Shown here: in pieces, positions 15,088-23,186 of the stretch
How positions within the stretch are numbered: the first letter of the stretch is position 1
Layout: every line of letters starts with the position of its first letter
Source: an uncultured Prevotella sp.
GTDB taxonomy: Bacteria; Bacteroidota; Bacteroidia; Bacteroidales; Bacteroidaceae
Reading direction: 5' to 3'
DNA length: 47,281 bases
Assembly (NCBI GenBank): GCA_934254985.1
Contig: CAKQMS010000020.1
Coordinates: 1 to 47,281, forward strand
Program-made: the position numbers and the translations under genes
The notes under the pieces: model-generated
What the model was told of the DNA's origin: nothing
Database searches by the model: none
Seen by the model: only the letters and a program-made list of their open reading frames with translations

Positions 15088-16497
15088 TTAGCAAGCCGCT
15101 GCTTTTTCTTTTCTCTTTTTGAGCATCTCCATGAGACGCTGCTCGCGCTGTGGCGACATCATACGGCGCACAAAGATGTTTGGAATAGCCACGCCGATGG
15201 CTATGAAGAGGATGATGAGCGAGGCACGGATGCCATTGTTCATAGCTACGGTAACTTCGCCCACAACACCATGCATATCAATGAAAGCGAAGAGCGCACG
15301 ATACATGAGCACTCCAGGAATCATAGGGATGACGCTCGGTATGCTGAGGCAATGGTGAGGTGTGTGGAGCCAATGCATAGCCTTGGTGCAGATGATGCTG
15401 ATGAGAGCACTACCAACGAAGGAGCCTATGATGAGACCACGGTCGAGACCGATATTGCCGTTGGAAGGTCCGAGATTGACAAAATTGCGTGTGCACACAG
15501 CAATGATACCACCTATTGCCACAGCCCATAGCAGGCGGCGAGGAATGTTGAATATCATAGAGAATCCCATGGCTGAGATTGCTGCTGCGATAGAGAACTC
15601 CAAATAAGTGTGGTGAGGAGTCATGGTGAGGTCGCGCACAAAGTTGTCGATGCCTCCCACCTCGATAGCAAGAGCTATACCAAACGCCATGGAGAGCACC
15701 ATGAGCAGGGTGTTGATGGCTCGGGTGAGACCCACTTGATGGAATCCCGTGAGCATATCGCTGACAAAATTGATGAGCGGCACTCCTGGCACAATAAACA
15801 ACGCACAAGCCAAGAGCGGATGCCAAGGCGTAGAGGTGTGGAGGAATGCTGGCAAAGTGAATGCAGCAGAGGTGTTGGCTAGCCCGAACGCCCATGCAAT
15901 GATAGTGCTAACAAATGCTGCCAAGGCGATATTGACATATGGATTGGAATCCTTGGCATTGAGAAACATTCGTAACCTAAACCCTAATATTGCAGCTATC
16001 GAAGCATAGAAGAATGCGGGCCAGTCGCACCCGAACTGTATGCAGAATCCACCGCAGGCAAAACCACCGCCAATGGCAACCTGCCATGGAGTGTAGTTGC
16101 GAGGTGTGGAACAAATATCGTCGAAGGCTTTTTCGAATTCGTCGAGAGTGTAGTCGTCCTTGATGGCTGTCCACGAAAGACGGCTGATGCGGCTGATGGC
16201 AGTCATATCGATGCCATGCTTGGTGCATCGCTGGAACTTGGTGTATGAATGCTCATCGTCGCTATAGTTGACCATAAGCAAATTGTAGTTTACATACACC
16301 TGAAGGCATTCATCTTTGAGATTGAGGAAAGCTGCAGTACGCTTCATGTTGCGCAAGATACGAGGAGTATCGGCAGCGCTCTCCATGAGTTTGCATCCCA
16401 CTTTCAACAAGAGCTCAAGACGGCGATTTACATATGTGGCATCGCCCATGTGATGGAAGAGGATAGGCTTAGAGATCGTCATCTTCGTCCCAAGCAT
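15088..16497 (-). CDS. ThrE-type threonine/serine exporter family protein
   Basis: Inner-membrane exporter family. The 469 residues contain a soluble N-terminal region (about 1-140, including HMGDATYVNRRLELLLKVGC), then about ten hydrophobic segments. The segments include WQVAIGGGFACGGFCIQFG, FIVPGVPLINFVSDMLTG and, in the second half, IPSVIPMIPGVLMYRALFAF. This equals the fused DUF1212 plus DUF3815 arrangement of ThrE, whereas many bacteria have two genes. Met1, Met6 (16482) or Met17 (16449) could start it; the first two overlap the small upstream gene. The substrate is known only for relatives (threonine, serine). Confidence 0.85.
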   Translation of the reverse strand: MLGTKMTISKPILFHHMGDATYVNRRLELLLKVGCKLMESAADTPRILRNMKRTAAFLNLKDECLQVYVNYNLLMVNYSDDEHSYTKFQRCTKHGIDMTAISRISRLSWTAIKDDYTLDEFEKAFDDICSTPRNYTPWQVAIGGGFACGGFCIQFGCDWPAFFYASIAAILGFRLRMFLNAKDSNPYVNIALAAFVSTIIAWAFGLANTSAAFTLPAFLHTSTPWHPLLACALFIVPGVPLINFVSDMLTGFHQVGLTRAINTLLMVLSMAFGIALAIEVGGIDNFVRDLTMTPHHTYLEFSIAAAISAMGFSMIFNIPRRLLWAVAIGGIIAVCTRNFVNLGPSNGNIGLDRGLIIGSFVGSALISIICTKAMHWLHTPHHCLSIPSVIPMIPGVLMYRALFAFIDMHGVVGEVTVAMNNGIRASLIILFIAIGVAIPNIFVRRMMSPQREQRLMEMLKKRKEKAAAC

Positions 16498-16660
16498 AAA
16501 GTGAATCTACAGAATTGTCGTTGAAGGCAATGAGGTGGTGTTTCTTGTTGTAACGCCACGCCTTACCAAAAAACTTTCTGCCGAACAATACCACTAAAAT
16601 CAAAACTGCTGAACCGATGGCTATACCAAAAGCCATTTCGCTTTCAAATAATGTATGCAT
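16469..16660 (-). CDS. Small single-pass membrane protein
   Basis: A 63-residue protein with one hydrophobic segment (MAFGIAIGSAVLILVVLFG), a basic stretch (RKFFGKAWRYNKKHH) and an acidic end (DEDDDL). This is inside-positive topology. It overlaps the start of the ThrE-type gene by up to 29 bases, implying translational coupling, and has its own promoter box upstream. No family is recognised. Confidence 0.6.
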   Translation of the reverse strand: MHTLFESEMAFGIAIGSAVLILVVLFGRKFFGKAWRYNKKHHLIAFNDNSVDSLYAWDEDDDL

Positions 16661-16708
16661 AATCTTTTTACCTTAACTTTCGTTTTATCTATTGTTGTTT
16701 TGCGAGTG

Positions 16709-16716
16709 CAAAGGTA
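16709..16716 (-). promoter_or_regulatory. Promoter -7 box for small membrane protein and ThrE-type gene
   Basis: Minus-strand TACCTTTG followed by C matches TAnnTTTG, about 50 bases before the start at 16660. Confidence 0.55.
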
Positions 16717-16844
16717 CGAAGTTGGCAATAGCCAAAGAAGTGGCGGTTAACGATTGTATAAATAGTTGCTATCGAAAAAACCGATAGCAAGCACTATATG
16801 AGCAGTTATTGAGCAAGGAGGGCTGGAAGTTGGGAAAAAAATCG

Positions 16845-16852
16845 TAACTTTG
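16845..16852 (+). promoter_or_regulatory. Promoter -7 box for the nhaC remnant
   Basis: TAACTTTG followed by C, about 45 bases before the ATG at 16898. The promoter seems intact although the gene is cut short. Confidence 0.55.
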
Positions 16853-16897
16853 CACACCTTTTTATATATATAGGTATTTTAGGACAAGAAACAGGAT

Positions 16898-17128
16898 ATG
16901 ACAAAGGAAAACAATATAAAAGAAATGCCAATATGGCTATCGTTGTTGCCACTTGTAGCGTTAGTTTTTATGCTTGTTTTTACGATAAAAACATTCGGCA
17001 GCAACTCTTTGAATGGTGCAACCCAGGTAGTTTTGCTATCGGCATCAGCAATATGCTGCATCATTGGTATAGTATATTCAAAAGTGCCATGGCGAAATTT
17101 CGAAGAATCGATAACAAAGAATGAGTGA
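16898..17128 (+). pseudogene. N-terminal remnant of an NhaC-type Na+/H+ antiporter
   Basis: The 76 residues hold two hydrophobic segments (WLSLLPLVALVFMLVFTIKT and VVLLSASAICCIIGIVY) and the phrase KVPWRNFEESITKN. This resembles the first about 75 residues of NhaC-family antiporters, which normally exceed 430 residues. The frame ends abruptly at AAT GAG TGA, where the GAG TGA belongs to the (GAGTGAA)n repeat that meets the phosphatase gene from the other side. I infer that the rest of the gene was lost and replaced by repeat DNA. A genuine small membrane protein is the alternative. Confidence 0.6.
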
Positions 17129-17181
17129 AGAGTTCTTCACTCTTCACTTAATTCTTCACTCTTCATTCTTCACTCTTCACT
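17123..17181. repeat. (GAGTGAA)n 7-base repeat, two arrays head to head
   Basis: GAGTGAAGA on the plus strand (17123-17131) meets its complement TCTTCACTC (17134-17142) and further minus-strand units to 17181. Each array starts at a gene end: the nhaC remnant stop (17126-17128) and the phosphatase stop (17170-17172). Confidence 0.9.
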
Positions 17182-17655
17182 TATTTTATCGAGCAAGCCT
17201 TGGCAAGCATCTTCGAGAAGCTCGATGACGAGCTCGAAACCACGGTCGCCACCATAGTAAGGATCAGGAACTACGGTGTGACCAGGATGATGAGTGGCAA
17301 AATCTGCCATCATGTGAACTTTTTGGCGATCTTGCTCGGTGCGAGCCATAGACATCAGCTCATGATAGTTTTCGCGATCCATAACTAAGATATAGTCGAA
17401 GCGCGAGAAATCATCGTAGCATATCTGACGGGCACGAGTGGAGAAATCGTAACCATGGTCGGCACCATGACTGCGCATGCGAGGATCAGGGAGATTGCCC
17501 ACATGCCATGGTCCGATGCCAGCAGAGTCTATACGAAACTTATCACTAAGGTTTGCGGCATCTACGATATGTTGCATTATTCCCTCTGCAGCCGGAGAGC
17601 GACAGATATTGCCAAGACATACGAAGAGAAGGGATGTTGGTTGGGAAGTTTTCAT
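17170..17655 (-). CDS. Low-molecular-weight protein tyrosine phosphatase
   Basis: A 161-residue cytoplasmic phosphatase. The P-loop CLGNICRS (Cys13 to Arg19) is the CX5R signature and DPYYGG near 131-136 carries the general-acid Asp. In bacteria these enzymes often dephosphorylate tyrosine kinases of polysaccharide export, but no kinase gene is near. The final residues SEE and the stop are AGT GAA GAG TGA, that is, one full unit of the 7-base repeat that continues downstream. Confidence 0.95.
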   Translation of the reverse strand: MKTSQPTSLLFVCLGNICRSPAAEGIMQHIVDAANLSDKFRIDSAGIGPWHVGNLPDPRMRSHGADHGYDFSTRARQICYDDFSRFDYILVMDRENYHELMSMARTEQDRQKVHMMADFATHHPGHTVVPDPYYGGDRGFELVIELLEDACQGLLDKISEE

Positions 17656-17731
17656 GTTATCAAAAAGAGTTTTTAAAGATGATGGAAATGGTATTATAGG
17701 GGTATAGAGGTATTATAGTGGTATAAACGAA

Positions 17732-17765
17732 AAAAGTCCTGAAAGCATAAACTTTCAGGACTTTT
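17732..17765 (-). terminator. Terminator after tRNA-His
   Basis: AAAAGTCCTGAAAG (17732-17745) and CTTTCAGGACTTTT (17752-17765) form a perfect 14-base stem with a six-base loop. On the minus strand it is followed by a T run. Confidence 0.92.
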
Positions 17766-17769
17766 GCAG

Positions 17770-17844
17770 GGTGCCCGGTGGGACTCGAACCCACGACATT
17801 CAGAACCACAATCTGACGCTCTAACCAACTGAACTACGGGCACC
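17770..17844 (-). tRNA. tRNA-His (anticodon GTG)
   Basis: Read on the minus strand. GTGCCCG pairs with CGGGCAC in the acceptor stem, the D arm contains AGTTCAGTTGGTTAGAGC, the anticodon loop is TTGTGGT with anticodon GTG, and the T arm has GGGTTCGAGTCCC. Position 17844 gives the extra G(-1) special to tRNA-His, facing C73 at 17770. CCA is not encoded. Confidence 0.97.
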
Positions 17845-17872
17845 ATGTTGGCTTATTGTTTTTAAGCGGTTG

Positions 17873-17916
17873 CAAAGGTACGAGAAATAATTGAAACCAC
17901 CAAATATTTCTCGTAC
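17873..17916 (-). promoter_or_regulatory. tRNA-His promoter overlapping an inverted repeat behind secG
   Basis: Minus-strand TACCTTTG (17873-17880) is the tRNA -7 box. It overlaps one arm of a perfect 12-base inverted repeat (GTACGAGAAATA at 17878-17889, TATTTCTCGTAC at 17905-17916) that follows the secG stop and may be its terminator. Confidence 0.6.
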
Positions 17917-17933
17917 TTTTTTTCAAGCCCTTA

Positions 17934-18341
17934 TTATTTTGCTGGTGTTGCAGGTGCCTCAGCAGCCTTTGGAGCAGCAGCTTTGGTATCTACAGCCTTA
18001 GCATCAGAAGCCTTAGGAGCAGCCTGCTGGCTAGCGCCGAAGCCCTGAGTGTTTGTAGCATTTGTAGCCTGATTCTGAGTAGCAGCCTGTTCCATTACGC
18101 TACGCTCAGTAGAAGCTGTAGGAGCAACATAAGCGCAAATAACGCTGAAAACAACCATAAGACCAGCGAGGGTCCATGTAGCTTTTTCTACGAAATCAGT
18201 AGTTTTGCGAACGCCCATGATGGCGTTAGACGAAGAGAAGTTAGAAGACAAGCCGCCTCCCTTTGACTCTTGAATAAGTACGATGCCAATCATGAGCAAC
18301 GATACTATTACAATGAGTACAACGAATAATGTGTAAACCAT
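17934..18341 (-). CDS. secG: Preprotein translocase subunit SecG
   Basis: Small SecYEG channel subunit of the inner membrane. The 135 residues start MVYTLFVVLIVIVSLLMIGI, continue with the SecG motif LIQESKGGGLSSNF and have a second membrane segment (TWTLAGLMVVFSVICAYVAP). A low-complexity tail of Ala, Lys and Pro (about 80-135) follows, which is unusually long compared with E. coli SecG but is seen in Bacteroidota. It starts 6 bases after the preceding gene, so it is the last gene of the sigma54 activator-lptE-TPR operon. Confidence 0.95.
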   Translation of the reverse strand: MVYTLFVVLIVIVSLLMIGIVLIQESKGGGLSSNFSSSNAIMGVRKTTDFVEKATWTLAGLMVVFSVICAYVAPTASTERSVMEQAATQNQATNATNTQGFGASQQAAPKASDAKAVDTKAAAPKAAEAPATPAK

Positions 18342-18347
18342 TTTTTT

Positions 18348-19103
18348 TTACTTATTTATTTTGTTATTTATTATCAGCTTTTCAAGAAAACGTATTTGAT
18401 CTGCAAAGTAAGCATTTTTTTTTGGATAATTCAAATTTAATTGACTAATAATTTCAAGTGCCTTTGAATAATTGCCTTGTTTGATATAAATTTTAGCCAA
18501 AGTTTCTGTAAAATATCCATTTTCGCCCTCTTTTGCGTCGTCGTCATTGCTATCATCGATGTCCGGTAGATATTCCGGTTCTTCTTTAAGTTGGATTTTT
18601 CCACCTTCATTAAATATGAAATTATCTATCAAATCATGTCCCTTAAGCTGTGGCGATTTTTGGTTATCGTCATCGCCCTCCGACTCTGTTTCAAGCAGAT
18701 ACGACACATAGTCTATGGTGGCATCGGCAGGAGTAGGTTTGCGCTTAGTAGCTTTATCCTCTTCCTGGTCGGCTGGAATAGAATCGAGGAAGTTGTCGAT
18801 GAGCGAGATAGTTCTATCGCCATCGGCATCAGCCTTGGCAGTAGCTTTCTCGGTTTTGTTGACAGCTGCAAGCTTATAATGAGCAGCCTCAACAAGATTG
18901 AACAACACTTTGCGGTCGGTGATATAGATAGCCGAGCGTCGCAATTCTTCGTCGAACGAAGGGTCGTGAAGCAAATACAAGTTTTGCAACAGCAACAATC
19001 TTGCCGTTTGGTAATAAGGATAGAGCGCAAGCAGGCTTCGGAGATCGTAAAGGGTCTCCTTGTCCAATAGTTCAGGATGTTTGATAAGCTCTACTAAATC
19101 CAT
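18348..19103 (-). CDS. TPR-like protein of unknown function
   Basis: A 251-residue soluble protein from the Met at 19103 (MDLVELIKHPELLDKETL); an upstream Met at 19151 would overlap lptE. The N-terminal half is helical with a Leu-rich stretch (LRSLLALYPYYQTARLLLLQ). An acidic linker follows, and the C-terminal part has one clear TPR-like unit (LAKIYIKQGNYSKALEIISQ followed by LNLNYPKKNAYFADQI). It sits between lptE and secG, a conserved neighbourhood in Bacteroidota. This suggests a link with envelope biogenesis, but no function can be read directly. Confidence 0.75.
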   Translation of the reverse strand: MDLVELIKHPELLDKETLYDLRSLLALYPYYQTARLLLLQNLYLLHDPSFDEELRRSAIYITDRKVLFNLVEAAHYKLAAVNKTEKATAKADADGDRTISLIDNFLDSIPADQEEDKATKRKPTPADATIDYVSYLLETESEGDDDNQKSPQLKGHDLIDNFIFNEGGKIQLKEEPEYLPDIDDSNDDDAKEGENGYFTETLAKIYIKQGNYSKALEIISQLNLNYPKKNAYFADQIRFLEKLIINNKINK

Positions 19104-19128
19104 ATGGGTATTGATGTTGTTGTTAAGA

Positions 19129-19668
19129 TTACCAATTAGCCACGGTGGCATTGAATATCTGGTCGGTGAGGTCTTTCACCATCTGAGTTACGAGTTCCTC
19201 TTGCACAGCATTGAGGCTCTTGGTAGTCTCGTAGGTAGATGTGGCAGTAAACTGCTTTTCGAAATCCTCAGAGTGGTTGGTATTATTGACAAATCTCACA
19301 TTAACAGTCATCGAGAGTTCGGTTTGAGCCGAATATCCTTCTGCCGACACCGACTTATTGCGCTGCGAATATTGTGTAATCTGTCCCTCTATCACGAGGT
19401 CGCCACCACGCTTCACCTGCTGCAGTTTGGTATGGTTGGCAAAAGCGTCTTTCAACTGATTGTTGAACATTGGCGCCATTGGTCCCCAGATATATGTGCT
19501 TCGGTTAGGGAAGTCGGCAATGCGTATGGTCTTGACCTTTGAATAGTCGATGCTTGCCATATTAAATTTATACGACACGCTGCATGCTGCCACCACCATG
19601 AGCGCTGTTAAGGCTATGGCAGCAGAAGCCAAACGACGTATGCGAAGCTTCAGAGAGTTATTCTTCAT
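19129..19668 (-). CDS. lptE: LptE-like outer-membrane lipoprotein
   Basis: LptE plugs the LptD barrel and helps insert lipopolysaccharide in the outer membrane. From the Met at 19668 the protein has 179 residues, with a lipoprotein signal peptide ending in the lipobox VVAAC, then CSVSYKFNMASIDYSKVKTI. The pattern of an alpha-beta domain with TELSMTVNVRFVNNTN and a helical end agrees with the Bacteroidota LptE family. The start overlaps the sigma54 activator stop by 11 bases. The long frame extends to 19767 but lacks a signal peptide there. Confidence 0.82.
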   Translation of the reverse strand: MKNNSLKLRIRRLASAAIALTALMVVAACSVSYKFNMASIDYSKVKTIRIADFPNRSTYIWGPMAPMFNNQLKDAFANHTKLQQVKRGGDLVIEGQITQYSQRNKSVSAEGYSAQTELSMTVNVRFVNNTNHSEDFEKQFTATSTYETTKSLNAVQEELVTQMVKDLTDQIFNATVANW

Positions 19669-20923
19669 AATTGTCAAGTCCATATTCTTTAATTCTTCTG
19701 TATAGTGTGCGGTCGCTGATGCCAAGCTCAGCAGCAGCCAAACGGCGATTGCCGTTGTTGCGTTCAAGGGCTTTCTCTATCATCTTTCGATTAAAGTCCT
19801 TGAGGTTCAGATTATCGTTTGTAGCCGGAGCCTCATCTTGATGCTTGTCGGTAGTAACCTCCTCGGCATCAATAAAATCGGCTGTAGGTTCTGGCTGATG
19901 ATAGTCGTGGTCAACATATCCTAAGCGAGCAGGAGCTGGAGCCAAGCGAGCAGGAGCAGGAGTGTTGAGCATGCTATGCTGGTCTTCCATCTGCTTTTTA
20001 AGATCGTTAAGCTCGCGTCTTAAGTCGCTGACATTGCCACGAAGTTCATACAATATTTTATATAGTATCTCGCGTTCGCTTTCGAAAGAGTGAGAACCTC
20101 CATCGCCAGCAATAGCGAGCTGCATGCTTTCAGGATCTTGCGGAATATACCTTTTCAGCGTTTCCACATCGATGATTCTTTCTTGGCTCAACACCGACAT
20201 CTGCTCTGTGATATTCTTCAGCTGTCGCACATTGCCAGGCCATTTGTAGCCGAGCATAATCTGCTTAGCATCCTCAGAGAGAGTAATTTTTGGCAGTCGA
20301 TATTTCTCAGCCATCTGCATAGCAAAGAGACGGAAGAGAAGCAAAATATCGTTGCCACGATCGCGCAAAGGCGGCATCTGAATAGGAATGGTGTTAAGAC
20401 GATAGTATAGGTCTTCGCGGAAGCGTCCCTCAGTAATCGCCTTTTGCATATTCACGTTGGTGGCAGCAACAATTCTGACGTCGGTCTTCATTATCTTTGT
20501 TCCGCCCACACGAATATATTCGCCAGTCTCGAGCACACGCAATAAGCGAGCCTGAGTGGCAAGAGGCAGTTCGCCTACCTCGTCGAGGAAGATGGTGCCC
20601 TTGTTTGCAATACCGAAATAACCTTCGCTCTCGCCTATGGCACCAGTAAACGAGCCTTTCTCATGACCGAAGAGTTCGCTATCGATAGTGCCTTCTGGGA
20701 TAGAACCACAGTTGATAGCAAAATAGCGTTCGCGTCGGCGTGGACTATTGTCGTGGATGATGCGAGGAAGAATCTCCTTACCCACTCCACTTTCGCCAAC
20801 TACGAGCACACTAAGGTCTGTGGGCGCCACCTGCATGGCAACGTCCAATGCACGATTTAAAGCATCGCAGTTGCCCACGATGTTGTATCGTTGTTTTATC
20901 TTTTGCAGTTCTTCTGTGTTCAT
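19658..20923 (-). CDS. Sigma-54 interaction domain transcriptional activator
   Basis: A 421-residue AAA+ activator that remodels sigma54 RNA polymerase. The AAA+ domain begins at once: Walker A GESGVGKE (43-50), the sigma54 contact loop as GSFTGA (90-95) instead of the common GAFTGA, Walker B TIFLDEVGELP near 110, and the RLNTIPIQMPPLRDR and GNVRQL motifs. The C-terminus (about 378-418) is a Fis-type helix-turn-helix (NRRLAAAELGISDRTLYRRI). There is no N-terminal receiver or sensor domain. It leads the operon with lptE, the TPR-like gene and secG. In many Bacteroidota this activator precedes lptE, so the pairing looks conserved. Confidence 0.93.
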   Translation of the reverse strand: MNTEELQKIKQRYNIVGNCDALNRALDVAMQVAPTDLSVLVVGESGVGKEILPRIIHDNSPRRRERYFAINCGSIPEGTIDSELFGHEKGSFTGAIGESEGYFGIANKGTIFLDEVGELPLATQARLLRVLETGEYIRVGGTKIMKTDVRIVAATNVNMQKAITEGRFREDLYYRLNTIPIQMPPLRDRGNDILLLFRLFAMQMAEKYRLPKITLSEDAKQIMLGYKWPGNVRQLKNITEQMSVLSQERIIDVETLKRYIPQDPESMQLAIAGDGGSHSFESEREILYKILYELRGNVSDLRRELNDLKKQMEDQHSMLNTPAPARLAPAPARLGYVDHDYHQPEPTADFIDAEEVTTDKHQDEAPATNDNLNLKDFNRKMIEKALERNNGNRRLAAAELGISDRTLYRRIKEYGLDNYEE

Positions 20924-20930
20924 TTCTTGG

Positions 20931-20938
20931 CAAAATTA
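20931..20938 (-). promoter_or_regulatory. Promoter -7 box close to the sigma54 activator start
   Basis: Minus-strand TAATTTTG followed by C. Only 7 bases separate it from the ATG at 20923, so transcription from it would give a leader of 0-7 bases. Confidence 0.5.
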
Positions 20939-21019
20939 CAAACTTTTATTGAGAAAAGCCTTATTTGTTATGAACTTTTATAAGTCACACTCCACTTATA
21001 TATATAATAAGGTGTAATC

Positions 21020-22012
21020 CTACTTCACCTGTTTAGCCGACTTGCCAAACTTTATTAGCAAGAGGCCGATGCCCGTCCACACTAGTTCGCGCAAGCGCAC
21101 TATCAAGGCTACTAATATGCCACCGCTGGCAGTAGCGCCAAGGCGAGTTGTCGACATCAGGAAACCACCCTCGCGACCAACAAGCTGCAACGGCATAAAG
21201 AAAAGCATATTGGCAAACAGCGTGGTGAAAGCAATGATGAGAATACATTGCACATAGCTAATGCCAGGGTTTACCACCAAGAGGATGAAATACACCTCAA
21301 GCGCCGACAATATTCTGCACACCACTTCCAATACCACCGCCATAACGAAGGTCTTTGGACTCTGCTTATGTAGGGCAGCAATCTGTGTATCTATGGTGTC
21401 GAGCTGCTCACGATGTTTCTCTACGAATGGCTGTGCCCACTTCTTCACCAACGGCATGTGGCGCAGAAGATTCATCACACGGTTTGCCAATCCCTTACGA
21501 TAGCCAATGATGAAAAACCACAGACCGAGCATGCAGAATGCCGCTGCCGCAAGAAGGAATGACGCCATGAATACCGACATTGGCTGCGTAGCCACATATA
21601 GGAATATGGAGATAAACCAAAACCAAAAATGGCTAAAGATATGCGTCATTGCATATAGAATCACCGACGATGAAGCCCTCTCGGTGCCAATCTTCGGTGC
21701 GAGCTCCATAATGCGGTATGGTTCGCCGCCCATCAATCCGCCAGGAGTGGCATAGTTGAGGGCAAAGCCTGAGATGGTTACTTTATACAGCCACCAGAAG
21801 TTCACCTTCGACTTTCCACCAGCATTGATGATAAGATACCATGCCGAGGTATTAAACATATACAGGAATATCCACAGCACCAATACTGCTACAAACCAAT
21901 ATCCTGCATGACATAGTCCTTGCCAAACCTGCTGAAAGTCGAGCTGAGTGACCATCACCACCAGCACGGCAATACCAAATATAAAGAATATATTCTGATA
22001 TTTCTTCTTCAT
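21020..22012 (-). CDS. Flippase-like integral membrane protein (LPG synthase TM family)
   Basis: A 330-residue polytopic protein with about eight hydrophobic segments. Family marks of the lysylphosphatidylglycerol synthase transmembrane region/UPF0104 group are [45 protein letters not shown] and a final [14 protein letters not shown]. Members without the synthase domain are thought to be lipid or lipid-linked flippases. It starts 8 bases after the pdxA-like stop and ends the rlmN-pdxA-like-flippase operon. The substrate is unknown. Confidence 0.82.
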   Translation of the reverse strand: MKKKYQNIFFIFGIAVLVVMVTQLDFQQVWQGLCHAGYWFVAVLVLWIFLYMFNTSAWYLIINAGGKSKVNFWWLYKVTISGFALNYATPGGLMGGEPYRIMELAPKIGTERASSSVILYAMTHIFSHFWFWFISIFLYVATQPMSVFMASFLLAAAAFCMLGLWFFIIGYRKGLANRVMNLLRHMPLVKKWAQPFVEKHREQLDTIDTQIAALHKQSPKTFVMAVVLEVVCRILSALEVYFILLVVNPGISYVQCILIIAFTTLFANMLFFMPLQLVGREGGFLMSTTRLGATASGGILVALIVRLRELVWTGIGLLLIKFGKSAKQVK

Positions 22013-22020
22013 TATATCTT

Positions 22021-23133
22021 TTATTGTTGTCTTTCCTTTATCGCATTCTCATGCTTCTTAGGTATTGCAAATCTCACCTTTTCGCTATCATCGCGTTTTT
22101 CGTGATACAGCTTAGGCAGAGGATTTGCCAATGGCTCATCATAGTCGATGGCATTGCGGAAAGCGTCGATAGCGCAATAAACAGCATGACGGAAAGACGT
22201 TTCGTCAGCTCTACCCATGCCAGCAATATCGAAACGAGGATTCATGTCGGCAGCTGTCACTACTACAGGCATTCCTGCAATGAAGTTTATCATATAGTCG
22301 GCAGACAATGCAGCAAGAGGAGCCACGCCCTGATCGTGATACATTGCCAATATTCCGTCAAAAGCATAATAGTCGCCATTGCTAAAGAAATCATCTACCG
22401 CATAAGGTCCAAAGGCATTTATGCCCTCGGTAGCCAACTGGTCGATAGTTGGAGCAATAATCTCTTGCTCTTCCTTGCCACCATTGCTTGTTTGCGGATT
22501 TAGCGCAAGCACTGCAACACGAGGAGACGAGATGCGGAAATGGCGCTTCAAAGCAGTATGGAAAGCCTTGATACTTGCAGAAAGCTGCTCGGTTGTAATT
22601 GCAGCAGCCACATTGCGCAGAGGCAAACCATCGGTAGCCAAAGCCATGCGCACCTGCTCTGTAGCCATCACACGAATAGCCTTATTGCCTTCGCCGAGAC
22701 AAGTTTCGATGTATTCAAAGTTACCAGGATAGTTGAAACCTTCAGGCTTGATATTATTCTCGCTTGCAGGACCGAGCACCAAGACATCAAACAAACCATC
22801 TTTGAAGTCGGCAATAGCGCGGTCTACAGCAGCAAGAGCAGCCTTGCCACCCTCTGCGCATTCCAATCCTAAGTCTATCTTCACCTCTTCGTCGAAGGCT
22901 GTGATTATATTTAGCTTGTCTTCCTTAGCCTCATCAGCATTTGATATGATTGTGAAATTTGCCTGCATATTCAATGCGTTGCGATGATAAGCAGCCACCT
23001 TTGGCGAGCCATACACAATAGGAGTGCACAGCTCGAGCATCTCAGGCTCGGCAAATGTCTTAAAAATCAGCTCATATCCTATACCGTTGGTGTCACCTTG
23101 AGTGATGGCAACACGTATCTTTCTATTTTCCAT
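22021..23133 (-). CDS. PdxA-family protein lacking catalytic histidines
   Basis: Length (370 residues) and order of motifs match 4-hydroxythreonine-4-phosphate dehydrogenase ([60 protein letters not shown]). Several active-site positions are changed. GHTEY is GNFEY (137-141), the metal-ligand His of the GHLP motif is Gly (TDGLP, 167-171), and the His of NPHAG is Gln214. The RTSPxHGTA loop is replaced by [11 protein letters not shown]. Only His266 in YHDQG remains. The normal enzyme needs these for metal and substrate binding in pyridoxal phosphate synthesis, so this copy probably does another reaction or none. It is 53 bases after rlmN. Confidence 0.85.
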   Translation of the reverse strand: MENRKIRVAITQGDTNGIGYELIFKTFAEPEMLELCTPIVYGSPKVAAYHRNALNMQANFTIISNADEAKEDKLNIITAFDEEVKIDLGLECAEGGKAALAAVDRAIADFKDGLFDVLVLGPASENNIKPEGFNYPGNFEYIETCLGEGNKAIRVMATEQVRMALATDGLPLRNVAAAITTEQLSASIKAFHTALKRHFRISSPRVAVLALNPQTSNGGKEEQEIIAPTIDQLATEGINAFGPYAVDDFFSNGDYYAFDGILAMYHDQGVAPLAALSADYMINFIAGMPVVVTAADMNPRFDIAGMGRADETSFRHAVYCAIDAFRNAIDYDEPLANPLPKLYHEKRDDSEKVRFAIPKKHENAIKERQQ

Positions 23134-23186
23134 TTATCTTGATAGTTGTTTTATTTAGACTATTGTCAGTTTTGTCACTACTCTTT

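Noticed and set aside
19668..19767. Upstream start for lptE
   Set aside because: The extra 33 residues lie inside the sigma54 activator gene and precede the lipoprotein signal peptide, so the Met at 19668 is preferred.
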